30,256 bases of DNA, taken from positions 3,895,307 to 3,925,562 of the forward strand of contig CM074808.1 of assembly GCA_037447605.1 (NCBI GenBank), read 5' to 3'. Positions 13,600 through 23,331 of the stretch are shown here, piece after piece. The notes beneath the pieces are model-generated. The model ran no database searches. It saw only the letters and a program-made list of their open reading frames with translations, and had not been told where the DNA came from. This DNA comes from Zygnema circumcarinatum (taxonomy: Eukaryota > Streptophyta > Zygnematophyceae > Zygnematales > Zygnemataceae). Every line of letters begins with the position of its first letter. The first letter of the stretch is position 1. Both the position numbers and the translations under genes were made by a program.

Positions 13600-14471
13600 A
13601 TTTTTTTTCCTTTAAGTAAAAGTAGGAAAAAAAAAATGTGAGCTTGACCGCCGGGCTGCCGGCCATCCTGCCGGCAGACCAAAGCTGCCGTCCAAAACCC
13701 AATCCTAGATCCACCTGAAAAACACGGTGAGATCAACCTCTGGGTTCCACCGACCCCTTGTGGTGGATCCAGTGGATCCGCTGTCAGCCGCCGGCCGTCA
13801 GTTCCTCTGACGCGGCCCCGCCCTCCGCGTGGCGCCGCCGGCCGTCAAATCCTGTCAGCCGTAGCGGCCAAAATCAGATCCCTCAATTATGGCTAGACTG
13901 CCGGCCGGCGGCGGATCTGACAGCCGGCCGGCAGGTAACTTGACGGCACGGCGGTCAAAGCGGCGGCAGGGGTCCATCAAATCTGGGCAGTCAACGACAC
14001 CACGTGGCGAGCTCTGATTGGGTGAAGGCCCGTCAGAGCGGCCAGCTGGAGGCTCACGTCAGGGCCATTGTCCTCTGCAAAACTGTGGGTCCGATTTCGG
14101 CGAATGGTGGGACGCCATGTGTCAGAACTGGACACGTGGCGGACTCCGATTCGTTATAGGCGAGGTAGTTCGCACTGGAGAGAAAGGCCCTTCACGGATC
14201 GCCAGTTAGGGCGGTAGGAGGGAGAGGGAGAGGGAAATTAGGGTTTGAAGTGGGAGAGTGGGGTGGTAGAGAGGGAGTCAGGGAATGGTAGTTCCTGAAG
14301 GAGAGACGTTCGTAGAGAGAGGTAGAGAAAGGTAGAGAGAGAGGAGGGAGGGAAGGGGAGAGGGAGGTAGAGAGAGGTAGGACTGCTTGTGGAAAGGAAC
14401 GACGAAGACAAGGAGAGGGAGAGGGAGAGAGGAGAGAAGAGAGGGCGGGGGGGAGAGGAAGAGAAGGAGAG
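13600..14471 (+). promoter_or_regulatory. GC-rich promoter and purine-rich leader of the SERK-like kinase
   Basis: From about 13640 to 13960 the DNA is CpG-dense with many GCCGGC/CCGGCC words; GCCGGCCGTCA occurs twice (about 13791 and 13849). Two related G-box modules follow at 14001-14020 and 14133-14152, both starting CACGTGGCG and continuing CTC-T/C-GATT. From about 14215 to the ATG the leader is GA/GGAGAG-rich, with AAATTAGGGTTTGAAG inside it. The purine-rich part is probably 5' UTR. No other gene is seen. Confidence 0.5.
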
Positions 14472-17400
14472 ATGGGAACCTCTCTTTATTCCCTTGTGAT
14501 GTTGGTGTGGATAGCGGCGGCCTTCCTTCTAAATGCCGCCAATGCTGCCGTTGAAGATTTTAGCGGCGGTGAGTCTTAACATCTCATTTCTTGATTCCAG
14601 ATTATTCAAATTAATTATTCACTATTATACGTGTTTTTGGTCTATCTGTATGAATATTGCAGCATGTTTCCCTCCCTCTCTCCCTGTCCCCCTCCCTCTC
14701 CCTTTCTCCCTCCCTTTCTCCCCTCCCTTTCCCTCCTTCCCTGCCTGCCTCCCTCCATTTTTCTCTCCCTCCCTCCATTGTTTTTCTTTCCATTCTATCC
14801 GTGAGAGGCAGTGAGTGCTAAGGTTGGGTTTCTCGGAAGCTTCTTGGTTTCCGTTTATGCATTCAGTGCATACAACGTGAATGTCTGTGCATGAAGAAAC
14901 TTAGTTTTGTTTTCGTTCTTTGTTCCATGGAAATGCCCTGCCTGTCGTGGTATGCCATGGAGCACCTCCTTGCTGTCGCCTGCTTTTCCATACTCTTGAA
15001 GCTCCCTCATCGCATATGTTGTTTGGTTGACCCCTCCTCCCTTCATGCTATTTCTATGTCCCCTTCCGTTCGGGCGTGCAGGCGCGGTCCTATTCGATCT
15101 GAGCGCGTACTTCCAGCGCAGTCCGGACGCGAGCTGGGGCGGGGCCGGGGACCAGCTCGCGGGGGTCTGCGCGTGGGCCTATGTCAAGTGCAGCGCCGCG
15201 GGGCAGATCACGCAGCTGTGAGGCCTCATGCCCGGGGGGGGGGGGGNNNNNNNNNNGGAGAGAGGGAGGGAGAAAGGGGGGAGAGGGAGAGGGGGGGAGG
15301 GGAGTAGGAGGAAAGGGATGGGGGAGGGGGCGGAGGAGGGATAGGGGGAGAAAAGGGAGGAAGAGAAGGGGGGAGGGGAGTTGAAAGGGAGGGGGAGGGG
15401 GGGGGGAGGGGGATGGGAAGGGGAGGGAGAAGGGGAAGGGAGGTGCAGGAGTGATGGAGGGAGGTAGGGCCAGAGGGAGTAGGGAAGGAAGAGGGTGAGG
15501 GAGGAGGAATGGGATGTGGAGAAGGGTAAAGGAGAGGGAGTAGGAGCGAGGAGAAGGGGAAGGGGGAATGATCATGACGGGGGCTGAGGGGGAGAGAGAA
15601 GAGGGAGGTAGGGAGAGAAGCGGAGGAGGTAGAGAGAGAGGGACGGTAAAGGAGAAAGGACGATGGATGGGGGTAGAGAGGAGGAAGCGAGGAGGAAGCG
15701 AGTGGTAGGGAGGAGGGAAACAGAGTGAGAAGGAGAGGGCGCGGGGAGTGAGGGAGATAGAGGGAAAACTGGAGTGATGAGAAGTTGTTCTTCTTTACAG
15801 CAATTTAGCTTCTTTCACAAGATTGCTAAAAAAGTACTTTAGATATCTTCTGTTCACCTGACACGAATTCCCAATCCCTTTACATAATTTTTTTATTATT
15901 ACTTATATGCAGAGATCTTTCCAATCTTAACCTCGGTGGCACCTTATCCAGCGGTATTGGAGATATTAAATCCCTTGAAAGCTTGTAAGTAAAGCCGACA
16001 TTTTTCAATTCCTCCTTCATTCTTAATCCTCTTCTTGCTAACCCCTATAAATTTCAACTTTTTTCTTTTTCTGCCTAAGCTTTCATCTTCTGAAATGCTA
16101 ATTTTCATTTCTTTGTATATATTCTTTTATATTTGGGGCAGGCGATTGGGTGGGAACGGATTTGTGGGCACATTGGTGAGTTCTTAAAAAGCCAAACCCT
16201 AAAACTGGCCAATCCAGAAGCTCCGGATCCGAAAAATCAGATTTTAAACTTCGAGTTAATGAAGGGGCCACTTTTGTAATTTGGTTTCAGTCCTGTTTCC
16301 TGAAGCCTAAATCTGCTACAGTCAAAGTTTTTATCTTCTTCGCCCCTCCCCTCCCTTACGTTCTACTCTCTCTCTCTCTCTCCATTTCCTCTCTTTGTGT
16401 CAAAAGCCTTCTACTTTAGGCTCGCTTCAAAACCTGACTCTATTGGACGTCAGCAACAACAATTTTACCGGAACAATTCCGACTACTCTGGGCACTCTTC
16501 CATCCCTTACGTCATTGTGAGTCACTTGTCCATAAGGGGAGAGGGAGAGGGAGCGTGAGAGGGGTGGAGAGACGGCTGGAGAGGGAAAGAGAAATGGGGA
16601 AAATGCAGGGGAAGGTAGAGAGGGGAGGAGAGAGGAGAGGTGGTGGGAGAGGCGAGGGCTGAGGAGGGTAAGGAGAGGAAAGAGCAAGAACCCAGTGAAG
16701 GCCTTTTTGTAGGTCTGGGTTATTTTTATCTTTAACATTAAGCTAATGGATTATGTTAATTAGCTTCAGGTTACAGCTAATGAAACTGGAACAGGCTTGC
16801 CGTCAGAGGGAGGGAGGGAGAGAGTGAGAGAGGGAGGGAAGGGACAATGTCGTCCTTCTGGGTTTACCTAGTGATGGCGGGGGAGGGAGAGGGCAAGTGG
16901 CCGTCTCTCTTTCTCTTTCTCTTTCTGAGATTCTGTTTCCGAAATGCTCCTTTGGGCAGAAATGTCTCCTCCAACAAATTCGAGGGCCCCATCCCCCTCG
17001 CCCTTCAACAGAAATTCTGCAACTTGAGGTCGGTCCCTTTGCTCCAAACGTTGTTTGTTACCTTGTCCTTTGTTTGGTTAATCACGCCTGCTACTAACAT
17101 AGAATAGAAGTGGGTAGAATGTGAGAAGGTTCTAAACTGCTCATCGGTTTCATGCCCTTGAGGATTGGCAGACACTAATTATCTCCGTCTCTCTCGCTCT
17201 TTCTCTCTCTCTCTCTCTCCCCTCCACCTTCCCTCTCCTTTGTCTCCTTTTCATTTCGCCCCTCCCCCCACCCTTCATCTTCCCCTTCTTTTCGCCCCTT
17301 CCTTCCTTCCTTCCCGCACCGCCCTTTCTGTGAATCCTCGTCGTTCACTCCTCTCTCGCTCTCTCTCTCTTTCTATTTCTCCGTCGCTTTCTCCCTCTCT

Positions 17401-20400
17401 TTCTCCTCCCCCCCTCTCTGTCTCCTCCTCTCCCTCTCTCTGTGATGTTTTTTGGTTTTTCTGCAGTTTTCTCGATATCCCGGCTACATCGTCTCCCTCC
17501 TCAAACAGTTTTGTTGAATGCTCTTCAGGTGTGGTGTCTACTCACTTAGTTCTTAAAGTTAATTCTATAACCGGGTACCCTCTGTAACTTAATTAAAAGT
17601 GGTCAAGATCCACTTCTTTAATTGAGGAAGTGAGTTCACTTTTGTAATACTTATTTTTTATCATTTAAAATCCATCACCTATGAAACCCTACCGTTCACT
17701 CGGATGCTTAACTTGACTAGTCAGGATGTGAAACCACTAGTGACACGCCTGACATCACTTTTTTATGATGTCTCGCAGGGGGTTATGTTGCTCCCTCCCC
17801 CCCACCTTCAAAAAGTTCAAATTTGGGCCTAATTCTTGGACTCGCTATTGGAGTCTCTATGGGACTCGTTCTCCTCATTGGTGCTATTGGAATTTGTTGT
17901 TGGCTGAGAACTAAAGGAGGTTTCAAACGGCTCACAACGGAAGAGATTCAAGACATTGAAGGTGAAGTAAAAAAGTCTACTCCCTAAATACTCGTGGTTT
18001 TTAGCCCTTTCAAAAGATCGAAATCTGTGGAGAACTTGGGAGTTTTCTAATTGCTTGTTAGGGCTAAAACTTCGATCTCTGAATATTTTCAATGTATCCA
18101 ATGTTTGGGGGTTGGAAATATGCATGCAGCCGGCCTTTCGGGATTGGACCTTTCCCGAGTTCGGAGATACTCGCTTCAAGAGATTATGGCTGCTACGGAT
18201 GGGTTCAGTTTGAAGAGAAAGTTGGGAGAGGGAGGATATGCGGAAGTGTTCAAAGGGAAGCTTCGGGATGGGTCGGAAGTTGCAGTAAAGCGCATTAAGG
18301 TCAGTGAATTTCCACACACATCAACTACTAGTAGGTTTTCTGCATACATTTTTTTCCAGGCTGCATTGCCCTGCCCTAAGTTTTACGTAGTAAGAACTTC
18401 ACCTGTCTGTTTGAAGCCCTCTGCCTATTGCCTGCCGCTGTGGGAATGTGAGAGCATTTCGTATTATACTTGCTCATGTACTACAGCAGAATGAATACAA
18501 GAAGAAGTAGAATGCAAGAACACATTCTTACATATAAGAATATGCATATTTATACGTATATATAGTGTATGCATTAGCACATTGTTCTGAGGAGCGTTTA
18601 GTCGAATATAGTCAAGCTTATAGTCAATCTTATTGTCAAGCCCAGTCAAGCTCGGTCAAGCCCCCCCTTGTCCTTTCCCAGGATTGGCGCATTGGTCGCG
18701 GCGAGATGGTGACTTTCTTCAACGAGGTGGACCTGATTGGCCGAGCGGTCCACCGCCACGTGTTGCGATTGGAGGGCTTCTGCGTGGAGAACGGAGAGCG
18801 CATCCTCGTCTTCCCATACATGGCCAATGGCTCCGTGGCGGACCACTTGCAAGGTATGCATCCCTCTCTCTCTCTCTCGCTCTCCCTGTGTGTTGTTCTG
18901 TCTTCCTCCCTCCATTTCCTTCATTCCCTCCCCCTCCCCCTCCGCCTCTCCCTTTCTTTCTTTTCGTCTCCCCCGGCCTCTCTCTTTCGCTTCCTCTGCA
19001 CCTCTCTCCCCCTCGCCCGTCCACTCCTGTGCAGTGTCTCTTCCCCTCCCACTCCCTTCCCCTCCCACTTCCCCTCCCACTTCCCCTCCCCCTTCCTCTC
19101 TCCCTCCCCCTCCTTCCTCGTTCCCTTTCCCTGTGCCTCTCTCCCTCTCCTTCTCCGTTCTCCTTGCAGTCGTGTGACCCTGCCTGAGCCTCTCCCTATT
19201 TTCAATGTGAATGCTGTTCTTCGGGTCGCAGGGTCCCGTCTGGAGAAGCGGGCGCCCCTCCCATTGGCCCTCCGCTCCAAGGCGGCTCTTGGCGCGGCGG
19301 AGGGTCTCGCGTACCTGCACACCGAGTGCGACTCGTGCATTCTGCACCGCGATGTCAAGGTGGGGGGGGGGAGAAGGGGGGGGAGGGGGGGGAGGGGGGG
19401 AGGAAGGGGAGGGGGAAAAGGGGGTGGAGGGGGGAAGGGGGGAGGGGGGGAGGGAGGGAGGGGAAAAGGGGGAGGGAGGGAGGGGAAAAGGGGGAGGGAG
19501 GGAGGGAGGGGAAAAGGAGGGGAGGGGGGAAGGGGGGAGGGGGGGAGGGGGGGAGGGGGAGGGAGGGAGGGGAAAAGGGGTGGAGGGGGGAAGGGGGAGG
19601 GGTGGGAGGGAGGGAGGGGAAAAGGGGTGGAGGGGGGAAGGGGGGGAAGGGGGGGGGGAAGGAGGGGGAGGGAGGGGGAGGGGGGGGGGGTCGTATGCAT
19701 GGAGGCAGGTATGCATGCATGCATGTGTATCTATGTAGGTGTGTGTACTTGGCAGAAGCAATGGTCAATGGAGATTTTCTGGTTTTTGAGAAACGCAGTC
19801 TGCTGTGAGGAAAACGGAATTTCAACATTTTATTGGAAACCCTTTCTAAGCAAGCACTCGAAAGTGCTGAAAGCCCAAAAATCATGAAAAGGCTCTGAGT
19901 GCTGACCCGGTTCTTTGCTGCGGGCTTGGTGTTGATTCCGTTAAACAGGCTGCCAACATACTTTTAACGGAGAACTACACAGCTGTCGTTGGAGATTTTG
20001 GACTCGCGAAGTTGTTGGGAGGAGACGAGACACATGTCACGACTGCGGTGCAGGGGACTTTCGGCCACATTGCTCCCGGTTGGTTCAAATTTACACCTTT
20101 CAAATTTCTTCAAAAAAATATATATATATATATATCTATATATATATGTACATATATTCTACAAAGAAAAATCCGATCTGCAAATTGTGTTGGAGCTTGA
20201 AAAAATGCAGAATTGGAGTCAAATCAGCTCCCATTTTTTTGTTTCTTCTCCTGAGTTTCTCCCCCATTCTCTCTTCTTTCATTTTTGTGTGGTGATGGTT
20301 GAATTGGAAGAGCAGAGTACATTCTGAATGGGCATGTGAGCGAGAAGACGGATGTGTACGGATTCGGAGTATTTCTATTGGAGATCATAACTGGGCGGGA

Positions 20401-21351
20401 TGCAACATATCTCGCAGCCCAACCTCGGGAGGATCGACTTCTGCGGGATTGGGTAGGCTCAAATCTCCATTGAATAATGCTGAGAGAGAGGGAAAAGGGG
20501 TGGAGGTAGGGGAGTGGAGGGAATAGGGAGAGGTATTGGGAAATTGATAGAAAGTTGGGGGAATGGAGAGACATGGTGGTGAGGGGGGGGATTGTGGGAG
20601 GAGGGTGAGGAGGGAGGGATGGAGAGGTGTTGTGGAGAAAGATAGAGGTGGAGGGAGAGAGGGAGGGAAAGAGGGGGAAAGAATGCGTCCAGCTGGTCTC
20701 CCTCCTTTCGTGTCACACACACAGTCCTGAAGCTTGACAAACCCTAAAACTTCGTAACCCTAATCCTGCTCCCCCTCGTCCCCCAACCCTGAAGTTCCAG
20801 TACTATCCTTCAAGATTTCCCTGACCCTAATCCTGCGTGTGTGCCTCTCTCTCTCGCTCGTGCCTCCTCTCCCCCTCGCTCCTCCTCTCCCTCTCACGCT
20901 CCCTCTCCCTCTCCCTCTGGCCCTCCCTCTCCCTCTCCCTCTCCCTCTCCCTCTCCTTCTCCCTCTCCCTCTCCCTCAGGTAACGGAAATGTTCGACCGA
21001 GGCCTAGCCTCTCAGCTTGTGGATGTCGAGCTTCTGATGATGGACATGAACATGGTGGATGGCCAATACGACTTGGAGCCCATAAAGGACCTCGTCCAAG
21101 TGGCGATGCTCTGCCTCGCGGAGGACCCAAAGCAGCGGCCATCCATGGCGGACTGCATTCAACTCCTAAAGGGGCAGGGATTGGACCCCACATGGGAACT
21201 CTGGAAGAAGGGGGTGGATGACATCACCATTGATCAGCATGACCTGCTGAACGCCATGGATGACTTCCAGACGCATTCCTTCTTGTCGGTGTCTGATGGG
21301 TCCACCGGGATGAGCTTGGTTGGGCGGAGCATCGTGGGGGGGCCGAGGTAG
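14472..21351 (+). CDS. LRR-II (SERK/NIK-type) receptor kinase, 14 exons
   Basis: Exons: 14472-14568, 15082-15217, 15913-15984, 16142-16175, 16407-16516, 16960-17028, 17467-17528, 17779-17961, 18130-18299, 18682-18853, 19232-19359, 19949-20078, 20316-20452, 20980-21351; 623 residues, the usual SERK size. Order: signal peptide; LRRNT cap with CAWAYVKC; four LRRs (SERKs have about five); short Pro-rich PSPPPS; transmembrane helix near 207-229; juxtamembrane [18 protein letters not shown] kinase. Key residues: GEGGYA 287-292 (third Gly replaced by Ala292), VAVK Lys308, FFNE Glu326, HRD 407-409, DFG 427-429, activation loop [38 protein letters not shown] and the C-terminal GGPR match LRR-II kinases. 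Such proteins act at the plasma membrane as co-receptors for larger LRR kinases; that role here is inferred. Intron 2 contains an assembly gap, so its length is uncertain. Confidence 0.9.
15218..15912 (+). other. Intron 2 of the SERK-like kinase with N gap and G-rich purine tract
   Basis: After the donor CT|GTGAGG there is a G run of about 13, then ten Ns (15247-15256), then some 500 bp of GGGAGAGG-type purine repeat up to about 15780, ending TATATGCAG. The gap length of exactly ten suggests a placeholder, so the true intron may be longer. Confidence 0.85.
17029..17466 (+). repeat. Intron 6 of the SERK-like kinase, CT-rich
   Basis: From about 17185 to 17450 the intron is imperfect CTCTCT/CCCTCT/TTCC sequence, ending TTTTTCTGCAG. 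The Ser/Leu/Pro-rich open frame across it is a repeat artefact that runs into exon 7. Confidence 0.7.
18854..19231 (+). repeat. Intron 10 of the SERK-like kinase, pyrimidine-rich
   Basis: From about 18860 to 19165 it is nearly pure C/T sequence with CCCTCCC and CTTCCCCTCCCA repeats (several copies near 19045-19090). It ends GGGTCGCAG. No coding content. Confidence 0.7.
19360..19692 (+). repeat. G-rich purine tract in intron 11 of the SERK-like kinase
   Basis: About 330 bp made almost only of G and A starts at the splice donor. Units such as GGGAGGGAGGGAGGGG AAAAGGGG recur irregularly. Dozens of runs of three or more Gs on the sense strand give strong G-quadruplex potential in DNA and in the transcript. 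The Gly-rich open frames here are repeat artefacts. The rest of the intron to 19948 is ordinary sequence, with a small ATGC run near 19710. Confidence 0.85.
20453..20979 (+). repeat. Intron 13 of the SERK-like kinase with GA block then CT block
   Basis: The first part (about 20478-20690) is GA/GGAG-rich and the last 130 bp (about 20845-20978) is CTCCCTCTCC repeat ending directly in the acceptor CCCTCAG. The microsatellite therefore forms the polypyrimidine tract of the last 3' splice site. A few CCCTAA words lie around 20740-20765 and 20824. Confidence 0.75.
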
Positions 21352-21363
21352 AGGGGGAGGAAA

Positions 21364-21780
21364 GGTCAACTCTTGGGGAGGATCGACTCTTTTAGGGAGG
21401 ATCAGCTCTTGGGAAGGATCAACTCTTGGGGAGGATCAACTCTTGGGGAGGATCAACTTTTGAGGAGGATCAGCTCTTGGGGTGGTTCTTAGGAGGATCA
21501 ACTCGTAGGGTTGATAAAGTTTAAGGGAAGTTAATCGTGCAGGCGGATCAACTTCAGAGAAGCGTGGAGACTTATGGGGATGAACTCTCGGAGGAGGAAC
21601 TTTAAAGTGAGATCAATCGTGGAGAATTTACTCGGGAGGAGGATTATCTCCGAAGGTGGATCAACCTTGAAGAGGATCACGAGGGCAAACTCTGGAAGAT
21701 GAACTCTTGAAAAATGAGCACTGAAGAAGAATCAACCCTGGAAAAGACGGAACACTCAACTCTGAAGGATCAACTCTACT
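21364..21780 (+). repeat. 17-bp minisatellite (GATCAACTCTTGGGGAG) after the SERK-like stop codon
   Basis: Six to eight clear units lie between 21364 and 21510, two adjacent ones (starting at 21418 and 21435) being identical, followed by progressively degenerate GATCAAC-containing units to about 21780. The array starts about 13 bp after the stop codon, so it is probably transcribed in the 3' UTR. The unit length is not a multiple of three. Confidence 0.85.
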
Positions 21781-22311
21781 GATGTAGGGTTTAAGGTTTT
21801 GGGGTTTTGCTGTAAAGGTGGACTACTCCTGATTTTGGAGTCTCTCTTTCTGCATGACATTGGTCAAAAAACACATTGTTTAAGGCAAATTTTTGATATT
21901 TTTTATAAGATTTTAGTTTCAGGTTTTACGATAAGCTACAGTAGAGAGCAGCCGTCTTCGCTTATTATTATTTCATGGCTTTTTTTTTTTTTTTTCATCC
22001 GCAGGCGTCAGAGGTGGGGTGGGGGGAGGGAGGAGGGGCCGAGTAGTGGATTATTGAAACTACTGGTTGTTGGTTCCTTCGAACGAGATGAATCAAATTT
22101 GGAATAAATTGAATAAGCACATTTATTGTGGCTCCTCCTGTCAGACCCTACAAACCCAGTGCCTTCTGTCGTCTGTAACCTGAGTCAGGGAGGGAGAGCG
22201 AGAGGGAGGTGGGCGAGTGAGAGGGAGGAGAGGAGAGGGAGAGGAGAGGGAAGGTGAGGCAACCACCATAGTTTGACCAAGTTCTAGCCAGCTTTTCTAT
22301 TGCCATGCAGT
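21781..22311. other. Convergent intergenic DNA, left part
   Basis: No gene was recognised. It holds a poly-T run (about 21980-21996), a GA-rich block (about 22190-22255) and an AATAAA at 22103-22108, which could be a distal poly(A) signal for the SERK-like gene 750 bp after its stop codon. Confidence 0.4.
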
Positions 22312-22910
22312 TATAGCGGCTTGCAAGACCTCGCTTAAAAACACAACATCACTGTAACCCTTCTTATTCCACGTTAGCAAGTTGACGCGAAGTAACGCAT
22401 CAGTAGTGAGGCCCTTTTTTTTCCTTTAGGGCTTTCTTTTTTTTAGTTGAAATAGGACTCTGGTGATGATGCTTTAGTAGAAAATATGACTGTCTATTGA
22501 TTTAGAGAGGGATGACTGTTCTTGATGCTCCATGTCGTTTTGCTGAAACTTTGCTCGTAAAAGGACCAAACGGGGTCTTTGTTTAGTGAAGAGATTCATG
22601 GTTGACCTCACACTTGTTTCCGCAGTGGGACCAGCATCTCCGAGTACCACTAGGATTGAAGACTTTTTTGGCTCATGTTCTAGCAATACCATTCTCTGCA
22701 ACAACTTCGAGTGAGGACTTTGAGTGAGAATATTTTGCCAGTCGGAGAAGCGAAAGGCTCGTCGATGCAAGAGTGACGTGTTTTTGTATGGTGATGGATG
22801 ACCAGCTAAAGTGATGTCATTTACGTATCATATGGAATGGACTCGATGGAGCCACTTTCTTTACTCGGAGGAGCTTGTGAACAATCTGTTGAGCTGGGCT
22901 GCTATAATCT
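22312..22910 (-). mobile_element. Left copy of a ~0.6 kb inverted-repeat element (MITE-like)
   Basis: Its reverse complement matches 28517-29071 over nearly the whole length with roughly 85-90 percent identity by eye, apart from small indels. One indel is a 23-base segment near the 22845-22870 end that is present here and absent from the other copy. The outer ends read TATAGCGGC and GCTGCTATA, a near-perfect 9-bp terminal inverted repeat. There is no transposase. A short open frame shared by the two copies differs at about ten amino acids but only about two silent sites, so it is not under protein selection. It lies about 420 bp past the RNE stop codon, in the convergent intergenic region. 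Confidence 0.7.
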
Positions 22911-23331
22911 GATGCGGGGGTACCTGACTGTATCGTACCGGAAGATATCGCGATACGATGTTAGCCATTCACTACGCGCCGCCAGTGCATGCGACGGCGA
23001 TGCAAAATCGCACTTTTTACATGCAAATGGCAGTTTTTGGATTTGATTCATTGATAGACTGGATTGTAACTCGCATCCTTGTTCGCGATTTCATCTTGTG
23101 GCTGCTTGTATTTTTTAGCTAGCAATCTAAATAATAAGAATTTTAGCAGTCTATAGCTAGCTACAGATGCCATATACTCAAGTCTCACATTCAACATACA
23201 ACGGCTCTTGAAAAAGCAGCGAATGAAAGCGAAGCTTTATTCAGACTTGGTGTCGAGTTGCCATTGACCACATGAACAAAAACCACTTGTGGAAAGCCAC
23301 AACCGACCCACCGTAGGAAAGACCCCCTTAT
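22911..23331. other. Intergenic DNA and RNE 3' UTR
   Basis: No gene was recognised. A small imperfect hairpin, GTATCG with CGATAC, lies around 22930-22960. The right-hand 100 bp is the 3' UTR of the minus-strand RNE gene. Confidence 0.4.
23236..23241 (-). terminator. Candidate poly(A) signal of RNE
   Basis: TTTATT on the plus strand is AATAAA on the RNE sense strand, about 91 bp after the stop codon at 23332-23334. Confidence 0.5.

Noticed and set aside
16750-16812. Possible extra LRR exon encoding [10 protein letters not shown] in the SERK-like gene
   Set aside because: The reading frame that gives the LRR-like peptide needs phase 0, but the preceding exon ends in phase 2. Joining 16516 directly to 16960 gives a perfect LRR in phase.
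19326-19887. Gly-rich open frames on both strands
   Set aside because: They are translations of the G/A repeat in intron 11; the true coding ends at 19359 and resumes at 19949 in phase.
22474-22770. Open frame shared with 28689-29063, possible small protein gene
   Set aside because: The two copies differ at about ten amino acids but only about two silent sites, the pattern of unselected DNA. The frame belongs to the repeated element.
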